From assembly GCA_026874595.1 (NCBI GenBank), contig CM049309.1:71902926-71966925 (forward strand): a stretch of 64,000 nt of DNA. The letters are read 5' to 3'. The notes beneath the pieces are model-generated. The model had not been told where the DNA came from, did not search any database, and was given only the letters and a program-made list of their open reading frames with translations. The first letter of the stretch is position 1; every line of letters begins with the position of its first letter. This document shows positions 50,359 to 63,245 of this stretch, piece by piece. A program made the position numbers and the translations under genes. The stretch is from Sipunculus nudus. Taxonomy: Eukaryota; Annelida; Sipuncula; Golfingiida; Sipunculidae.

Positions 50359-51170
50359 TGTTACAGATGTCTCTTTTATTGTGTGCAGCAAACTTACATG
50401 TGTCTGTGTAGCGCTAGCATTGTCCGTTGCCATGGGAGACGCGCGAGCTGGGCCGGCCCACGTGTAACCCTGGCGTGTATAGTCACAGTGCTAATCTGGA
50501 ACTTTCTCGGCTGATCGCGCTCTATGAGCGCGTGTCTTGTAATGTTCTTTGGGCGTGTGTATTATGTATTGTTAGGTTCTTTTGGATTGTTCGTGAAATA
50601 GAATTTTCGGATGAAAAGTTATAAATAGGGGGCTGTGTTTTGGAGCGGGGGGGGGGGGGGAGGGGGGGGGGGAGAAATATTCCAGTTGACACGGAAGAGT
50701 GGGAGTCAGTTTTGGACCTATCCGATAAATGCAGTAGTGCCAGAGATTCTACGAACACTATGAAAATTTAGTGCCTGTCTCCAGTTTGATTTCGGGTTTA
50801 TAACGAGAGCTTTACATCTGACTATTTGAACAGTTTACGTGGATTATTAGTTTTAAAGGACTTGTTGTCGCTCTGACAGTGGTAGTGTCCAGGTACTGTA
50901 CACTTTGTTTATTATACTGAGTGGTTGTATTGATTTGCTGTTGTACTGTTGTGATACTGTGTAATTGTATTGATTAAGTGTATTGTAATGTTAGGGTTAT
51001 TTTAAGAATAAATCATAATTATTTGTTAACAAAAAACCACTGACTTCTTTATTTATTCCCCTAGACATTTCACGCTGCCTAGTGTAACAGAATCTGATTT
51101 TTATTTATCTCCGTAACAAAATTTATGCTCGTCACGACTACGTCTTCTGTTAATATTAGGTTCCGTAACA
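50359..51170 (+). mobile_element. Solo LTR, copy 2, with 4-bp target duplication
   Basis: Starts TGTTACAGATGTC and ends GGTTCCGTAACA. ACAT lies directly on both sides (50355-50358 and 51171-51174), an intact 4-base target duplication showing that this LTR stands alone. TATAAATA at 50620-50627, AATAAA at 51007-51012. A G-rich run (about 50647-50672) has expanded inside it. Confidence 0.85.
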
Positions 51171-51749
51171 ACATCTTTTATAAAGTTAGTTAACCTGATA
51201 AAATAAGGTTGACATATAGCCGGCTTCTCACATATTGCCGTACATTGTGTGCTGTTCCACGCCCGCAGCCACACCAAGTTGTGATGATCCAGTCTCGATA
51301 TAATTCATTAGTCGGCTCTGGCTGCCCAAAGGCCCACTCAGTTAATTCTATCTTCTGACCAGTAGCATTCCAGGACCACTGATCTGTTTTTCTGTTCAGG
51401 ACAGCGCTTGTCCAAAATCCGATTCCTTTTTGCGCATCTGAAAGGATCACCAAGTCGTTACATGTATATTATCATCTGGCCTCTGCGCTTCCAAAAAGCT
51501 CCTCTTTTTGATATTTCATGAATTATGCAGTAAGTCCGCACGTGAATGGGACCGAAATTTTAATTGACGATTACCAATGACGGATTGAAAACCAGTGTAA
51601 CAAAAGCAAAGACAGGAGTCATAACTTTGCAAATGCCTCATGGACACATGCAACGAAACTGGAAAGGTTTTAAAGCCTTCATTCAATTGTCAAATTCTCG
51701 CTTTGGTTCTACCACAAAGAACCCATTTATCTAGTAACAGCAATTGATA

Positions 51750-52118
51750 TCATTTACCGGTGCGTATATACAGGCAGCGTAGACAAGCCATTTCATAAGT
51801 CCAGCGTACTTGTTTATAATTCATGAAATTGCATGCAGTGCGATTGGATGAAGAAAGATCTCTGGGAGTGTAGCTGACATAGTCTGGATTATTTGAGGAT
51901 AAATCAGCTTCTACGTGTTTACCCCTGCCGAAGTTTATTGGTGTCAATTTTTTTCGATTCCTCCACAAACTTTTGAATTTTGTTTTCTGATCATCAATGG
52001 TCTCATGGAAATTTGTGCTAACCACAGAATAATTCTTACATGTTAATATATCAGTAATGAAACAAGATTCTGTTCGGTTTCCTTTGAAGCAGCGTATCCT
52101 TTGAAGGTTTTCGGACAT
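51750..52118 (-). other. Unrecognised 122-codon open frame in lectin pseudogene intron
   Basis: Begins MSENLQRIRCF and ends before a GTAAATG donor-like site (CGCACCGGTAAATG on the minus strand). The composition is ordinary, with several Cys and Asn, but no domain is recognised. It may be an exon of another gene or chance. Confidence 0.2.
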
Positions 52119-52129
52119 GATAGGAATTT

Positions 52130-53540
52130 AAAGGAAAAAAGATAAAAGTGAAGCAAGATAAACTTAAAGCATGATAGTAAGGAGCATGTTAAATGTAAAT
52201 AAACAACAGATTTAGTTGGAGCAAAGGTAAGGGAAAGAAGAATCAAATGAACGAGAACGGAAGAAAAAAAGGGAAGCCACTAAAAAATGGTTAATAATAA
52301 GAAAGCAAAAGAAAAAGCGGGAAAGGAATAAAGAAAATAAGAAAGCATGACTTAAATAAAATAGTAACTATAAAGTAACTAAACTTCTTGTAAATGTCAT
52401 GCGGCAACTTAAATAAAACAAATATGAAAATTGATTATTTCTTCTGAGTATTCACAGATGAGCTGAATATGGTGACGTCACATTTTTGTAATTTGCATAT
52501 TATTACGAAAAGTAACAAGGGCCTAGAGTCACAAAATGCCCCCAGCCATGTGTGTAACTAAGGAAGTATGTATCAGTGATACCCAAATATCCCCAGACCT
52601 TGGCAAACCCCCTTTTAAATTAAGAATACTAGCAAAATACAATACAAATTGGATTTAAATAAATGAAATGCATGATTAGCTAAAAAGTTATCGTGGTGGC
52701 CCTGGTTTAACTTGGAGCAACCAGGGATGTAATTTGTAAACTAGACAGGTTTCAGCAAGAGATATCAAGAGACGATTATCAAAAATAGATAGCTGTAATG
52801 TTTGTAGTCAAGAAATAATCCTGCGATTTTATTCTGACAAGCCCTGCTCGTGCTGGTATATTTGGAACTAGATTTAACATTATGTATGCAAACACCTGAA
52901 ATTGTAACATTAAGTGATTGGTACATTAAGATTTGCATGTGTCAGTGTGTGAAGCGGAAATGACCGATACCTTCATGATGATAATATTAATATTTAAAAA
53001 AAAATATATTTTGTTAAATATTTCAAAGTTACTAAAATGTTTCAAAGTAAATGAACCCTGGTACAATATTTCCTGTAAGAGAATAAATTACATAAGATAA
53101 AAAGAAAAGACAGAATAATAATTAAAAGAATGAGTAAAATAAAAGATTAGAAGATAATTTTAAAATTTTAAAAATATTTTGTTTAATCTGTCAAGATTAC
53201 TGAAAATGTTTCAAAGTAAATGAACCCTGGTACAGCATATCCTGTGAGAGAATAAATCAAATAGGATAAAAAGAAGTGACAAATAATAATAAAAAGACTG
53301 TGTAGAATAATAAAAGGGAAAAAATTTCCTCTTATGGATAGGTTGAGATAAATAGAAATAAAACAAAAAGAAAGTAAGAAAGATAGAAAGACATGAAGAA
53401 AGAATTTTTAAAAATATTATAAATAGCAAACAGACCAAAGAAAGGACAAGAAAAAAGCACGATAAAAAAAAAACAACGGATGAAAAGAATAAAAACAAGA
53501 AAGCGTGATTGATGAAAGGAAACAAGGAATATACCTAAAA
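52130..53540 (-). repeat. Purine-rich intron tract and short duplicated paragraph
   Basis: GAAAGAAAA-rich on +, the counterpart of the pyrimidine tract in the + strand lectin intron. A paragraph containing GTTTCAAAGTAAATGAACCC occurs twice (about 53030 and 53205). Confidence 0.6.
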
Positions 53541-54242
53541 CTATCAACCAGACCTAACATAAACAGGAAAAATGTAACGCAATAATAATACCTGTAAAAG
53601 CATGTTTTAATGGTCCTGCTCCGCCTTGCTCTCAATGCTTACAAGTTCCCCGTTCTGCGCCTGAAAGCCCTTTCTCGCGAAGGTCCAGGCTAATGGCGGA
53701 TGGACAAGCCTGTAGCATGAACCATTCCTGGGTCGGTTTCCGAGAAAGTAATGCCCGTAGCCATTTGTACAGGGATCTTAACAATGCAAAATAAAGTTTA
53801 AATGAGTAAACACCGTTTGTCAGATCGTGCATTCCTTAAATATCAGAATATTAATGTTTCAATAGCAAAAATAATATTACAACATTAGTAAGGTTTTAAA
53901 TTATATATTTTTTTAAATATGCCAAGAGGATGCGCAACCTATTTCTTTTATCTTTTGGTGTATTTGATTATGCTCCGTAGCCACTATCAGTATATTTTCA
54001 TAAGATAAACTTAATGATAAACTAAAATAACCAGAGACCACATTTACCTGTCATTTATTATTGCTATCCTCGTGTTTCAACAAATGGCTTTTAGTCTTTG
54101 ATGCCAAACAAGGAATGCGAAATATAAAATTACAACAAAGTGCAGAATTGATAAACCCTAGTCTGGTGGGAAATTTTCAAATTATTCCCGCGCTTATACA
54201 TGGTCCTCATTTACCAATATATATTGTCAGTGTTGCCATTAT

Positions 54243-54249
<7 letters not shown>

Positions 54250-54290
<41 letters not shown>
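54250..54290. repeat. CT microsatellite
   Basis: About 20 CT units. Confidence 0.95.
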
Positions 54291-54295
<5 letters not shown>

Positions 54296-55070
54296 CATGT
54301 GTTCATGTACGCTTTTCATAGATCTTGATTCAGCGAGCCGCTCTGGTGTCTATTGCATGAATAATTGACAAGCCTGCAAGTGTTTGGGCTGTTTTGCAAA
54401 TCAAATCCCAACGAACAAATGTAGAAAATTCACCGTTTACACGCAGTCTGAACAAGACCACCTGCAAATATGGCTCGACAGGTCAAATTCTCGATGCCCT
54501 TAAGGCAATGCTTAACGTTTGATCTAACACAAGCACCAGGCGTGCTCCAGCAGTCGCGTAAAACTAGTGTGCGCGTGTAGTTGACTGATTCAACAGCTTT
54601 TTCAGTATCCATTAAATAGGGCGGCCCGTTGATTCAAGGTGTGTGAAAGCGTAGCTGGCAGAGACATGGTAGTATAGAGACGTGTTTGAACACAATCACC
54701 GTAAAGAGTTTTACCATCTTGTACTTTAGTAACAACATGCACTCACCGCATTTTTTATTTGCTCCTCCCTTTTCCAGCTCGATTGAAGGATCTGCCTGTG
54801 GATCTTCATGGAGCTGTGTTTGTGAAACTTTCCTCATGGTCAAACTGAACCCACGGCCCCTGCAACCTTGCTTGTCTAATCCATTTAATGTAGTTAACTA
54901 ACACGACACGACTAAACTTGTGCTCTGATTTGCACGTGATATTTTCCTAGATTCTCCCGTTATTTACAAGGATGACAACGCTGCAAAAGGAAACACCTTA
55001 AATATTTGGACGACAGAACCATGTCATATATTCAGATACATTTCAATAGTCAGTAGATAACCTGTTATCC

Positions 55071-55073
<3 letters not shown>

Positions 55074-55113
<40 letters not shown>
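55074..55113. repeat. Compound AT/GT microsatellite
   Basis: AT units followed by GT units, ending exactly at the border of LTR copy 3. Confidence 0.85.
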
Positions 55114-55970
55114 TGTTACGGAACCTAATATCAACAGATCACGTATGCGTGATGAACATAAATTTTGTCAAGGAGATAAAAAAAAATCAGATTCTGTAAC
55201 ACTAGGCAGCGTTGAAATGTCTAGAGTAATGAATAAAGAAGTCAGTGGTTTTTAGTTAACAAATAACTATTTTATTCTTAAAACAACCCTAACATTACAA
55301 TACACTAAATCAATACAATTACACAGTATAACAGCAGTATAACAACAAATCAATACAATCACACAGTAAAATAGACAAAGTGCACAGTACCTGGATACCA
55401 CCACTGTCACAGCGATAAGTCCTTTAAAATGTATAAGCCGGACGAACAGTTCACACAAATTCTCTCAGAGAATAACCAATGTAAAGCTCTTGTAACAATC
55501 CCGAAAGTAAACTGAAGACCAAATAAGATTCGTCAAAAATCCAAAAGAAAATCTGAAGAAAATCTATAATTGCCTCACTTATCGGAATAGATCCGACAAA
55601 CTGACATACACGCTTCTGTGTCCGCTTGAATATTCTCTCACTTATCTCTCGGCTTTAAAACACAGCCCCTATTAATAGCTTTTCATCTCAAGCCGAGAAC
55701 TTTCTATTTCTCGAACAATCTAAAGAATCTAACATTATACACAGTACACACGCGTTAAAGGAAACATTCAGAACAACGAATGCCGTGTCTCTAAATATCA
55801 GGGTTCACATTTGAGCTCGACCCGGCTCGGCCAGGCGAGAAGGCCCCAAGCTAGCATGACAACGCGAGTTCAAGCAGTACGGATTAAATTGAGAGTGCAA
55901 CGCGCGGCCAGGCGAGGCCGCTACAACACGAGTTACGCCCGTGTCACACAATAAAAGGGCACCTGTAACA
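55114..55970 (-). mobile_element. Solo LTR, copy 3, inverted
   Basis: On + it runs from TGTTACGGAACC to ACCTGTAACA, the inverse of copies 1 and 2. It carries the AATAAA complement at 55271-55276; the TATA box is altered to TATTAATA. It inserted at the edge of a GT microsatellite. The flanks (GTGT/ATGT) agree at 3 of 4 bases. Confidence 0.78.
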
Positions 55971-57170
55971 ATGTGGCCTTTGTTTTTAAATACAGAACCG
56001 AATAATATATGAATGATCCTTGTAATATGCATGGCCCTTGCACGTACGGCGTCTCCAAACGTCAAAATTCAACCATTGGTGACAAAACTGACACATCAGA
56101 CAATACGTCTGTAACCTTAATATTATTGCAACCTATTCTAATAAGTCAGCAGTTGAGTAAAGAAGAAATGACCCCTGTTGTGCATTATTTAACATAACTA
56201 TTGCTAAAATGACAGAAATAGGTTCATAAATACATAAAAACATAATACTTTGCCTTGAAAATTATTATTACTTATTATTATTATTATTATTATTATCATT
56301 ATTATATGACCTCCCGACAGAACGACGTAATTCACAACTTTTTTCATCTTTCTCTTCTTATCGTTGTCCCTTTCTGTACTAAAATATACAAAATTGTTTA
56401 AATACCTATTCATTAGAGCAATAATTGAAAGCCTATTCATGTAAATTAAGAAGAATGTTAAGTTTCAATTGTGATGCCAGATAGGTATAATGCCCCTACA
56501 CTACAAGCAAAGAAAACCAGCTAGTTGCATTTTGATTCCCCTTTGGAATATGACATAAACTGGAAAACATGATCATCAAATAGTCTAATACACGCTATAT
56601 AAAAGCTTGCGTTAAAAGAAAGAATTGCTTTTCAAGTGGAAATGCAGACGCAGTCCTGAAGAGCTATACGAAAATAGAAATAGGAAGAAAACTTCAATAA
56701 GAAATGTGTTATAATTAAAAAAAACAACATAATCTACCATGATTTGTTGCACCAACACAATTCTATTCCTAACTTATTACATTACAAGAAACACTTGGTA
56801 TCATATGACGAAAAAGTGACGGTAAACCTATGATACATTTGTACGTGCATTTGCATAAAACAATTATTTTATCGCATTTGATTTTGAAAATATTTTACCG
56901 CATATGTCGATGCATTTTTATTTTATATATTTGATGTAACGTTTCCCTTTAAATACATTTTTATCACAATTATATTTGATATTATGAAGACATTTAATTT
57001 ATTTGAAACATTTGTAATTAATAGCATTGGGTCGCATTTGCATCCAAGCCTAATTATTTACCTTATTGTTTCTGACGTAAGGACGTTAATGCTACGCGGC
57101 TAAGTGGACCTGTTCGTGTGTGGGACTTTCGCGTAAGTGCGCTAATGTGGTTTTAGAATTCATGAGCCAG
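55971..57170. other. Intergenic with ATT microsatellite
   Basis: ATT repeats at about 56270-56304. No supported gene. Confidence 0.45.
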
Positions 57171-57310
57171 GAAGCTTGTACCATGGCCACATCCACCGAG
57201 AACAACGACAACGCAACGAGTTCCTGTCAATAACTAATGGATTCAGGTTTTCATGACACATTGATTGTACATTGTGTGCAATAAATTTGTCATTTCTTCA
57301 ATAACCTCGG
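57158..57310 (+). other. Possible 3' terminal exon with poly(A) signal
   Basis: A TTTTAG acceptor near 57152-57157 is followed by a frame reading FMSQEACTMATSTENNDNA..SCQ to TAA near 57230, and AATAAA near 57281. It is too short for a family call and upstream exons are not seen. Confidence 0.2.
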
Positions 57311-57750
57311 TGTCTTGAATGAGTTCATTTATTCATTGAAAAAATACGGCAGAAATGTTAAAGGATAACATTATAAAGACACAAATGGAATTCAATCTGT
57401 AGACACCTTTTACGTGACGGAAGAGAAAAACAAACGGGTCTTCTTCAAGCCGATAATCAAGAATAATGCAAAGAGTACAATACATGTGGCTTTAGTGTAG
57501 TTGTGGGAATACCTGGTTACCATAATCTTATTTCTATCGTCTTGAATTCCTGTTATTAGGAATACAGGTGTAAACAGTTTTCAATCAACTTTATAAACAC
57601 CCCCTGTTCTTTACTGAGCGTTAAACCTTAACATAAACCTTTGCTCCTCAGTTATTTGTTTATATATATACACAAGGCCAGTGACGTCAATTTATCTTCA
57701 AGGGTGGGCCGGGGAGGGGGATTACTCGCATTCGTTGGAGGGTAATCAGT

Positions 57751-57753
<3 letters not shown>

Positions 57754-57804
<51 letters not shown>
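57754..57804. repeat. AT microsatellite
   Basis: About 25 AT units. Confidence 0.9.
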
Positions 57805-57807
<3 letters not shown>

Positions 57808-60700
57808 ATGTATGACACATTTCAAATATTTCACAGTTAAGTATAATGTTTTGAGAAATAAGGTATTTTGTTTCCAGTATATGTAAAATCTTACCCAGGT
57901 TTAGAACTACAATATTTCATAGTAAACCAAGGTCTAGAATTCAAATTATTAATATATTTAATTCCAAATCTTAAATATTATTCGCTGGGTATCAGGGATA
58001 CCCCCCCCCCCCCTGTATTTACGCACCTGCACAAGGCTGTAGTTTTCATGTGCAATTGCATTATACAGATTAAGAGTACCCGCACAAACTTAATTGCAGT
58101 CTAACGATTAGGCTGCAGTGCAATAGCAGACGAAGATTCGGGCCTTAAACCTATCTTTATAAAAGGTAACTGGTAAATATTATTTAGAATTTCATGCCCT
58201 TTTTCATTAAACACATTAGGTGACATGGCTGTCGGTCTAAACGATGGGCCTTCTTGTCTGCCCATCCCGAATATTAAGTAAATAATAAAGAAATGGAATA
58301 TATAGATTGAAAAACACTAGGAAATGTCAGTAATATTTACAAGAAAATGAGACAGAAAAGTAACACATTTAACCGAAATCTACACTAACAGCAATTCAAG
58401 CGCCTGTGCTGAGACAATGACCGACAGAGATAGGTGATATCTTAACCTCCGTGTCCGTTTGTATCTTAACCGTTAACGGCAGATAAAGCAAAGAATGGCA
58501 ATGCGTTCAGACAGTGTGTCAGTGTGATGCGTAGATCGATAAAGCCTTTTCCCACTAGCTGAAAAGCTGGCCTCCCAGACAGCGGGAATTCTCTTAGTGT
58601 TGAATAACACATGTTACAACTCCCATGCGGAAGTATTTCCGGGTCGTTTTGGAAGCGAGCAATGTCCGCTTCCTTTGGCGTTTACACCTCCCTTATATGA
58701 ATGACTCAACGAAGCAGTATCTTGGCTGACTGGTGACATGTAGCCCATAGAGGGCTCACGTGCTGGCATACTACCAGAAGATATATATATTTATTCATGT
58801 CATATTTTTTCTCAGTGGACCAGCGGCAAAGATCGAGTAAATAAACACCTGGAGGTTGTTCGGTTATTTCTAGTTTAGACACTTATATGTCGTAAAACTA
58901 ACTATTTACGTGAGAAGTTATTATTTCGAAAGAACCGATCTGGTGTAGAAAAGCAAGGCGTAGGGAAAAAGAAGTAGGGGTCTATAACTCATCAGGGGAT
59001 TGTTTATTTTACATTGAAATTTAACATTTTCACGGGGAAGCAGATGCCGGAGCCGTATACTTCTCTAAAATAATGTACTCCAGGTTTAGCAAAATCAAAA
59101 AATTGGAGAGCTTAGTAATGAAACTACAGTTCTGTTTTTTTTTATTTATTTATATTTTTGCCATTCGCGGTTGTTCTGTTTCAAAGACTACATGATCTTT
59201 TGCAAGGGTTGTGCACAATCTGCAACATAGCGCACTCACAAGAGTCTGATCCTGCTAATAAGTGTTTGTGGGCTTTGAAATCTACGGCCAAAAATGCACC
59301 AGGGCTTCTTCATGCACACGTAGGTATCAATATAGTGAAGAGATTAATGAAGTCCGTTCAAATAAGTTAGATAAAAATTGCTTCAAGGCAAAGTACATAA
59401 CACAAGTGTTTTTGGTAAGAACTTCATGGATTAAGAAATATTTTGTTAGCATGCGCATGTTAAATGAGAAACGTGTTTCACTAAAATTTAACAAATTTGG
59501 ATATTAAAGTTGAGACAAGTAGTCCCGGCAGTCCCACATTGCCTATTGTTCGATTTGAGTAGAAACAACCTATTGCGGGAGGGGGAAGGGCCGGGTTAGG
59601 AAGGACGCTTCCATGTATTATGCCATCAGGGGCAACCCTATAAGTACACTCATGTATCAAATACTGGCGGTTTATAACTTTCTTCCAGAATAAATATATA
59701 ATATATAATATATATATATAATAAATACTATCAATATATATGACACATAAATGACTATTAATTTTGGAAATTTCGCTGGGCTTTCATTTGCTGTTGCTGA
59801 TGTTGCCCTCTGTTGTGTCACGAGTAACCTGTACTAAGTAACATTCTTTTCCAGATTTATGACAAATGTGTATGTTGCTTCGCAAGGTTTCGAATTAGCA
59901 CAGACAAAGCTAATATAGATCTGCCAGACCTGTGATATATATCAGTAATGACAGAGGTACATACACTTTCTTTTCCGATTAATAATGCGTGGTGCTGAGT
60001 CATAAAATCGATAATTATATATCGGTTAAGCATGTCATTGCCCCACACAGCGGCACACGCCGATGCAACATGAGGAGAAGCTCGTATTGGCAGAATGGAA
60101 TTGGTGATATCGACAATGAAAGCGACAAGCACTGACAGGACGGGAACAAGACATATCAAGTTACCATGGTGACGCCAATAAAGCCCCACCTGGTTGTGAT
60201 ACTTAACTATTTTACTTTTTTGTGTACAATCATTGCTAATCAGAATTACATTGGCAAAGGTACGTGGGGAGGGGGAAGGGGAGGGGGTGTTACATGGCAA
60301 TAACATTCACGGTCTGTTAATAAATATTTTATGAACCATTTTAATTGGTATTGATTAAATATTTGCCGGAAGGCAGCCGAGCCCCGCATATTAATAACAT
60401 TAACGTAATGGGTCGAACGGCGGTGATACAGACATAGTGGACACAGCGTAGTCCCCGGCGGGTAGGTGATGCAAAATTCTCTGATGAAGCACTAAACATT
60501 GCCAATTCATTTTCCTCTGTCATTGTGGCGAGTACCACCGTTTAGGGACATATATGAACAGAAAAAAAATCAGTTTCGCGACCGGTAAACATTTCATTGA
60601 ATAGAAGTGTTGAATACCTGAAAGATGTTCTTTGCCGAGGGTGAATACAGAGTAAGTAAAATGACAAGACAATTTATAACAGATTAATATTGCGTACCCG
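57805..60700. other. Intergenic, no supported gene
   Basis: C-run near 58001-58013. A stretch near 58330-58420 (TTTAACCGAAATCTACACTA..GCAATTCAAGCGC) is a third copy of the inverted ends described at 61.6-62.8 kb. Confidence 0.45.
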
Positions 60701-60705
60701 CAATC

Positions 60706-61040
60706 GACCGGCTTCCCTGGTCCAGGAATAGAGCACAGGGCTTACGGCCGGGATATCGTGAATTTGAATCCCAGCCGGGGCTTGAGATTTTTCACAGTCG
60801 GCCCCTACTCATGGTGATCGCTCAGCAGATATGAAGACCGTGCCCAGACGGTCGTGGTTCACTCACAAACGAATGCGCCTTTCGGGGGTTTCTTGGTGTT
60901 ATGACTCGGCAATGCAGATGACACACAACCACGACCTGCAGGAGTGGTATACAAGGAGCCTGGTTGAAACTAGGATAATCCCGTGTAATCCTCCGTCATG
61001 TCGTCCGAAGACGGAATGGAATTCTGCAAATGTACATAGC
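60706..61040 (+). mobile_element. tRNA-derived SINE
   Basis: The head looks like a tRNA: an A-box region CCTGGTCCAGGAATAGAGCA and a B-box-like GTGAATTTGAATCCC at the usual spacing. A body follows with ACTCACAAACGAATGCGCC, TTTCGGGGGTTTCTTGGTG and GACCTGCAGGAGTGG, shared with the minus-strand copy at 23.6-23.8 kb. These are RNA polymerase III transcribed and rely on a LINE in trans. The 3' tail was not defined. Confidence 0.75.
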
Positions 61041-61584
61041 ACTTTTATTTTAAATAATTTTTTTTACAGTACTTTATTAAGCAAGCATAAAAATAGAGGC
61101 GGTTAAATCCACACACAAAAAAATCTTTAACAAGCGTACCCGCAAACGAAGGAAAGTGAAGATAACTAAACTGAAAGTGATTTCAAGATAATTAATTCGG
61201 ATAAGAATATAGCTAATCATGTTCACCTGATCATGATATATAGTAAACCTATAGAGCAAACAGGCCTACACCCGGGTAGTAAGTATCAAACATTTGCCTA
61301 AACCCCCACCCTTATACGCCAGAGGTAGTTTTTTACTCAAAACGAACCTCTTCCAGTTAAAGAGTCTGGGACGGCCTGGACTACTTGTTTCAACTGTCAA
61401 ACTTTTAAATCAAAATTTGTTACATTACAAGGAAACACCTTTTGTTTTCATTTCACATGCATATGCTTACAAAATATTACTGCTAGACTAAAAGCAAAGA
61501 TATTTTAATATTTTCTGTAATGTATGAAGTGTTCAGTATTACCCGGGTGGCCATTTGTGTCGAAAGGGAACCCGGGTAATATCG

Positions 61585-62775
61585 AACCACAGACGCTTGT
61601 ATTGCTATTAGTGAACATATTAAAAATTTGTTACTTTCTTGGTCATTAGCTTATAAATATTACTTATCTGACATTTTCCTGGCGTCTTTTGCACTATATG
61701 GTCTACGCTCTTTACACAGCGCTTTACCTATAGGGCTACTTCCTATATCGTAAGCCGCTGTTTGTTATGACCTCGTATCCTGCTTTGCAACACCAGAGGG
61801 GAGCACTGTATTTTTGTCCAATCAGATGAAACTTTGTGCTGGAAGACAAAGCCAAGCGAGGAATACACGGAGCCAATCATATTCATTTCTTTTGAGTGAC
61901 AGCTCATCCCCCAGTGTAACCGTCTAAATAGGCCAAAGGCTCAGATTGAATTGCCCCTGACGTGGTTTGCTTAGGGCCTTGGGCACATAGGATGCTCTGC
62001 CGGTGAGCTGTAATTCAAACGAAACGTAACAACAAAGGCTTCGTGCACACCTCGCTGGCTGGTTTCAGTTCTGCAGACAACAGATACATGGCTACGCTAA
62101 CACAGTCATAATGTCATAATCGAATCGGTCGCTGATGCGAGAATGCAGAGGGAGCAATTTAAATTCGACCGGAAACTCATCAAACGGCGCTTGAAGCGCG
62201 GCAATGGGCGGAGCCAGGATGCCTGTCGAGTGTTTGTTTATTGGCATCTGATTGGCTGCTTGTCACATCATACGCACGTTTATTTCAGTGGACAACAAAC
62301 CGCCATCTGGTGTCTAAATATATCATAAACGGTCAAAGCTGGCAGCGTGAAAAACAGTTGCTTCTTTAGAAGCGCAAGATTTCCGCTGCCTCGGGAGCGT
62401 ATATATGGTCCATCTCTTTATTATTTACTTAATATTTGAGATAGGCAGGCAAGGAACCTTCGTTGTTAGGCCCAACAGCCATGGCACATCGGTTTCAGGC
62501 TAAATTTGAAGTACATGAGTGATTGGCTGAACCATTGTCATCATCTGAAGACTTCAGGAGTAGACATATAAACCAATCAGAAAGCGCGTCAGAAACCAAT
62601 CAGAAAGTTGCTATGCCTTGGCTGTCGGACCTAACGAAGGGGGCTTCTTGCCCTTCTTGCTACTACGCTAAGAAAATGTCAGATAAGTAATCGTTATAAA
62701 CAAATGACCTAGAAAAAGTAACAAATTTAACCGACATCTACACTAATAGCAATTCAAGCGCTTGTGATCGAACAT
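61585..62775. mobile_element. Candidate inverted-repeat element, 1.2 kb
   Basis: Ends are inverted copies of about 100 bases: AGACGCTTGTATTGCTATTA near 61592 versus TAATAGCAATTCAAGCGCTT near 62745, continuing through GTTACTTTCTTGGTCATT / ATGACCTAGAAAAAGTAAC to TTATCTGACATTTTC / AAAATGTCAGATAA. A related end recurs at 58.35-58.42 kb. The interior is non-coding and includes several CCAAT words. No target duplication was recognised. Confidence 0.5.
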
Positions 62776-63200
62776 TAGTCACCATGAAAACTGTCAATCA
62801 TTCTAAGGGCTACAACAAGGAGAAACAACGACACTGCGTTTTAGCGCAGGTAATTAATTGTTATGATACTTGGAAATATTTTCAAAGTAAATAAGCTATA
62901 CAAAAGGTAATAGCACACGCGGTCATAGTGTAAGATGCAGCCTATATAGATCTGCCGTTTAAGTTGCTTCGGTGAGACTTTGAAGACTATTACAATTGAA
63001 CAAAAGCACATACAAATATTACAAGTTCACATATAAATGTTATTGTATTATAATTGTATATAATCATATATAGCTTGCAGTTTTGCTTTTAAATAATTAT
63101 TTTTTATTCATATATTCGAAAATTATGTATGACTTATCACAGAAATACTTTCGTGGACAATTAGTTTAATTGGATGATAATTTCGAAGGCAGGGCACCAG
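62776..63200. other. AT-rich non-coding
   Basis: No gene or repeat recognised. Confidence 0.4.
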
Positions 63201-63207
63201 TCTGCGG

Positions 63208-63245
63208 CACGTGACTGGCGGACACACGTGACCGCCAATCACGTG
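63208..63245 (+). promoter_or_regulatory. Cluster of three CACGTG boxes with a CCAAT word
   Basis: CACGTG occurs at 63208-63213, 63225-63230 and 63240-63245, with GCCAAT directly before the third. CACGTG is the site of bHLH-zip factors such as USF/MYC/MITF and CCAAT that of NF-Y, so this looks like a promoter or enhancer core. No coding start is recognised downstream in the window. Confidence 0.4.

Larger units (their letters stand above)
51190..53776 (-). pseudogene. C-type lectin domain pseudogene (minus strand)
   Basis: Two exons related to the lectin gene at 1.1-3.4 kb. Exon 53776-53592 reads NGSCYRLVHPPLAWTFARKG..GELVSIESKAEQDH, the first half of a C-type lectin domain, then meets an in-frame TAA. 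Exon 51437 down to about 51190 reads GIGFWTSAVLNRKTDQWSWN..WAFGQPEPTN, nearly identical to the + strand gene, then shifts frame after RDWII because about 10 bases are missing; the ICEKP ending survives in another frame. A possible upstream exon ending NKKCG at a GTGAGT donor lies near 54747-54880. With a stop and a deletion the gene is not functional. Confidence 0.75.

Noticed and set aside
46104-51170. LTR copies 1 and 2 as the two ends of one 5-kb retroelement
   Set aside because: Copy 2 has its own ACAT duplication on both sides and the intervening 3.4 kb has no retroelement gene or shared outer duplication.
53211-53635. Hydrophobic minus-strand frames
   Set aside because: Same cause, the purine-rich tract read on the minus strand.
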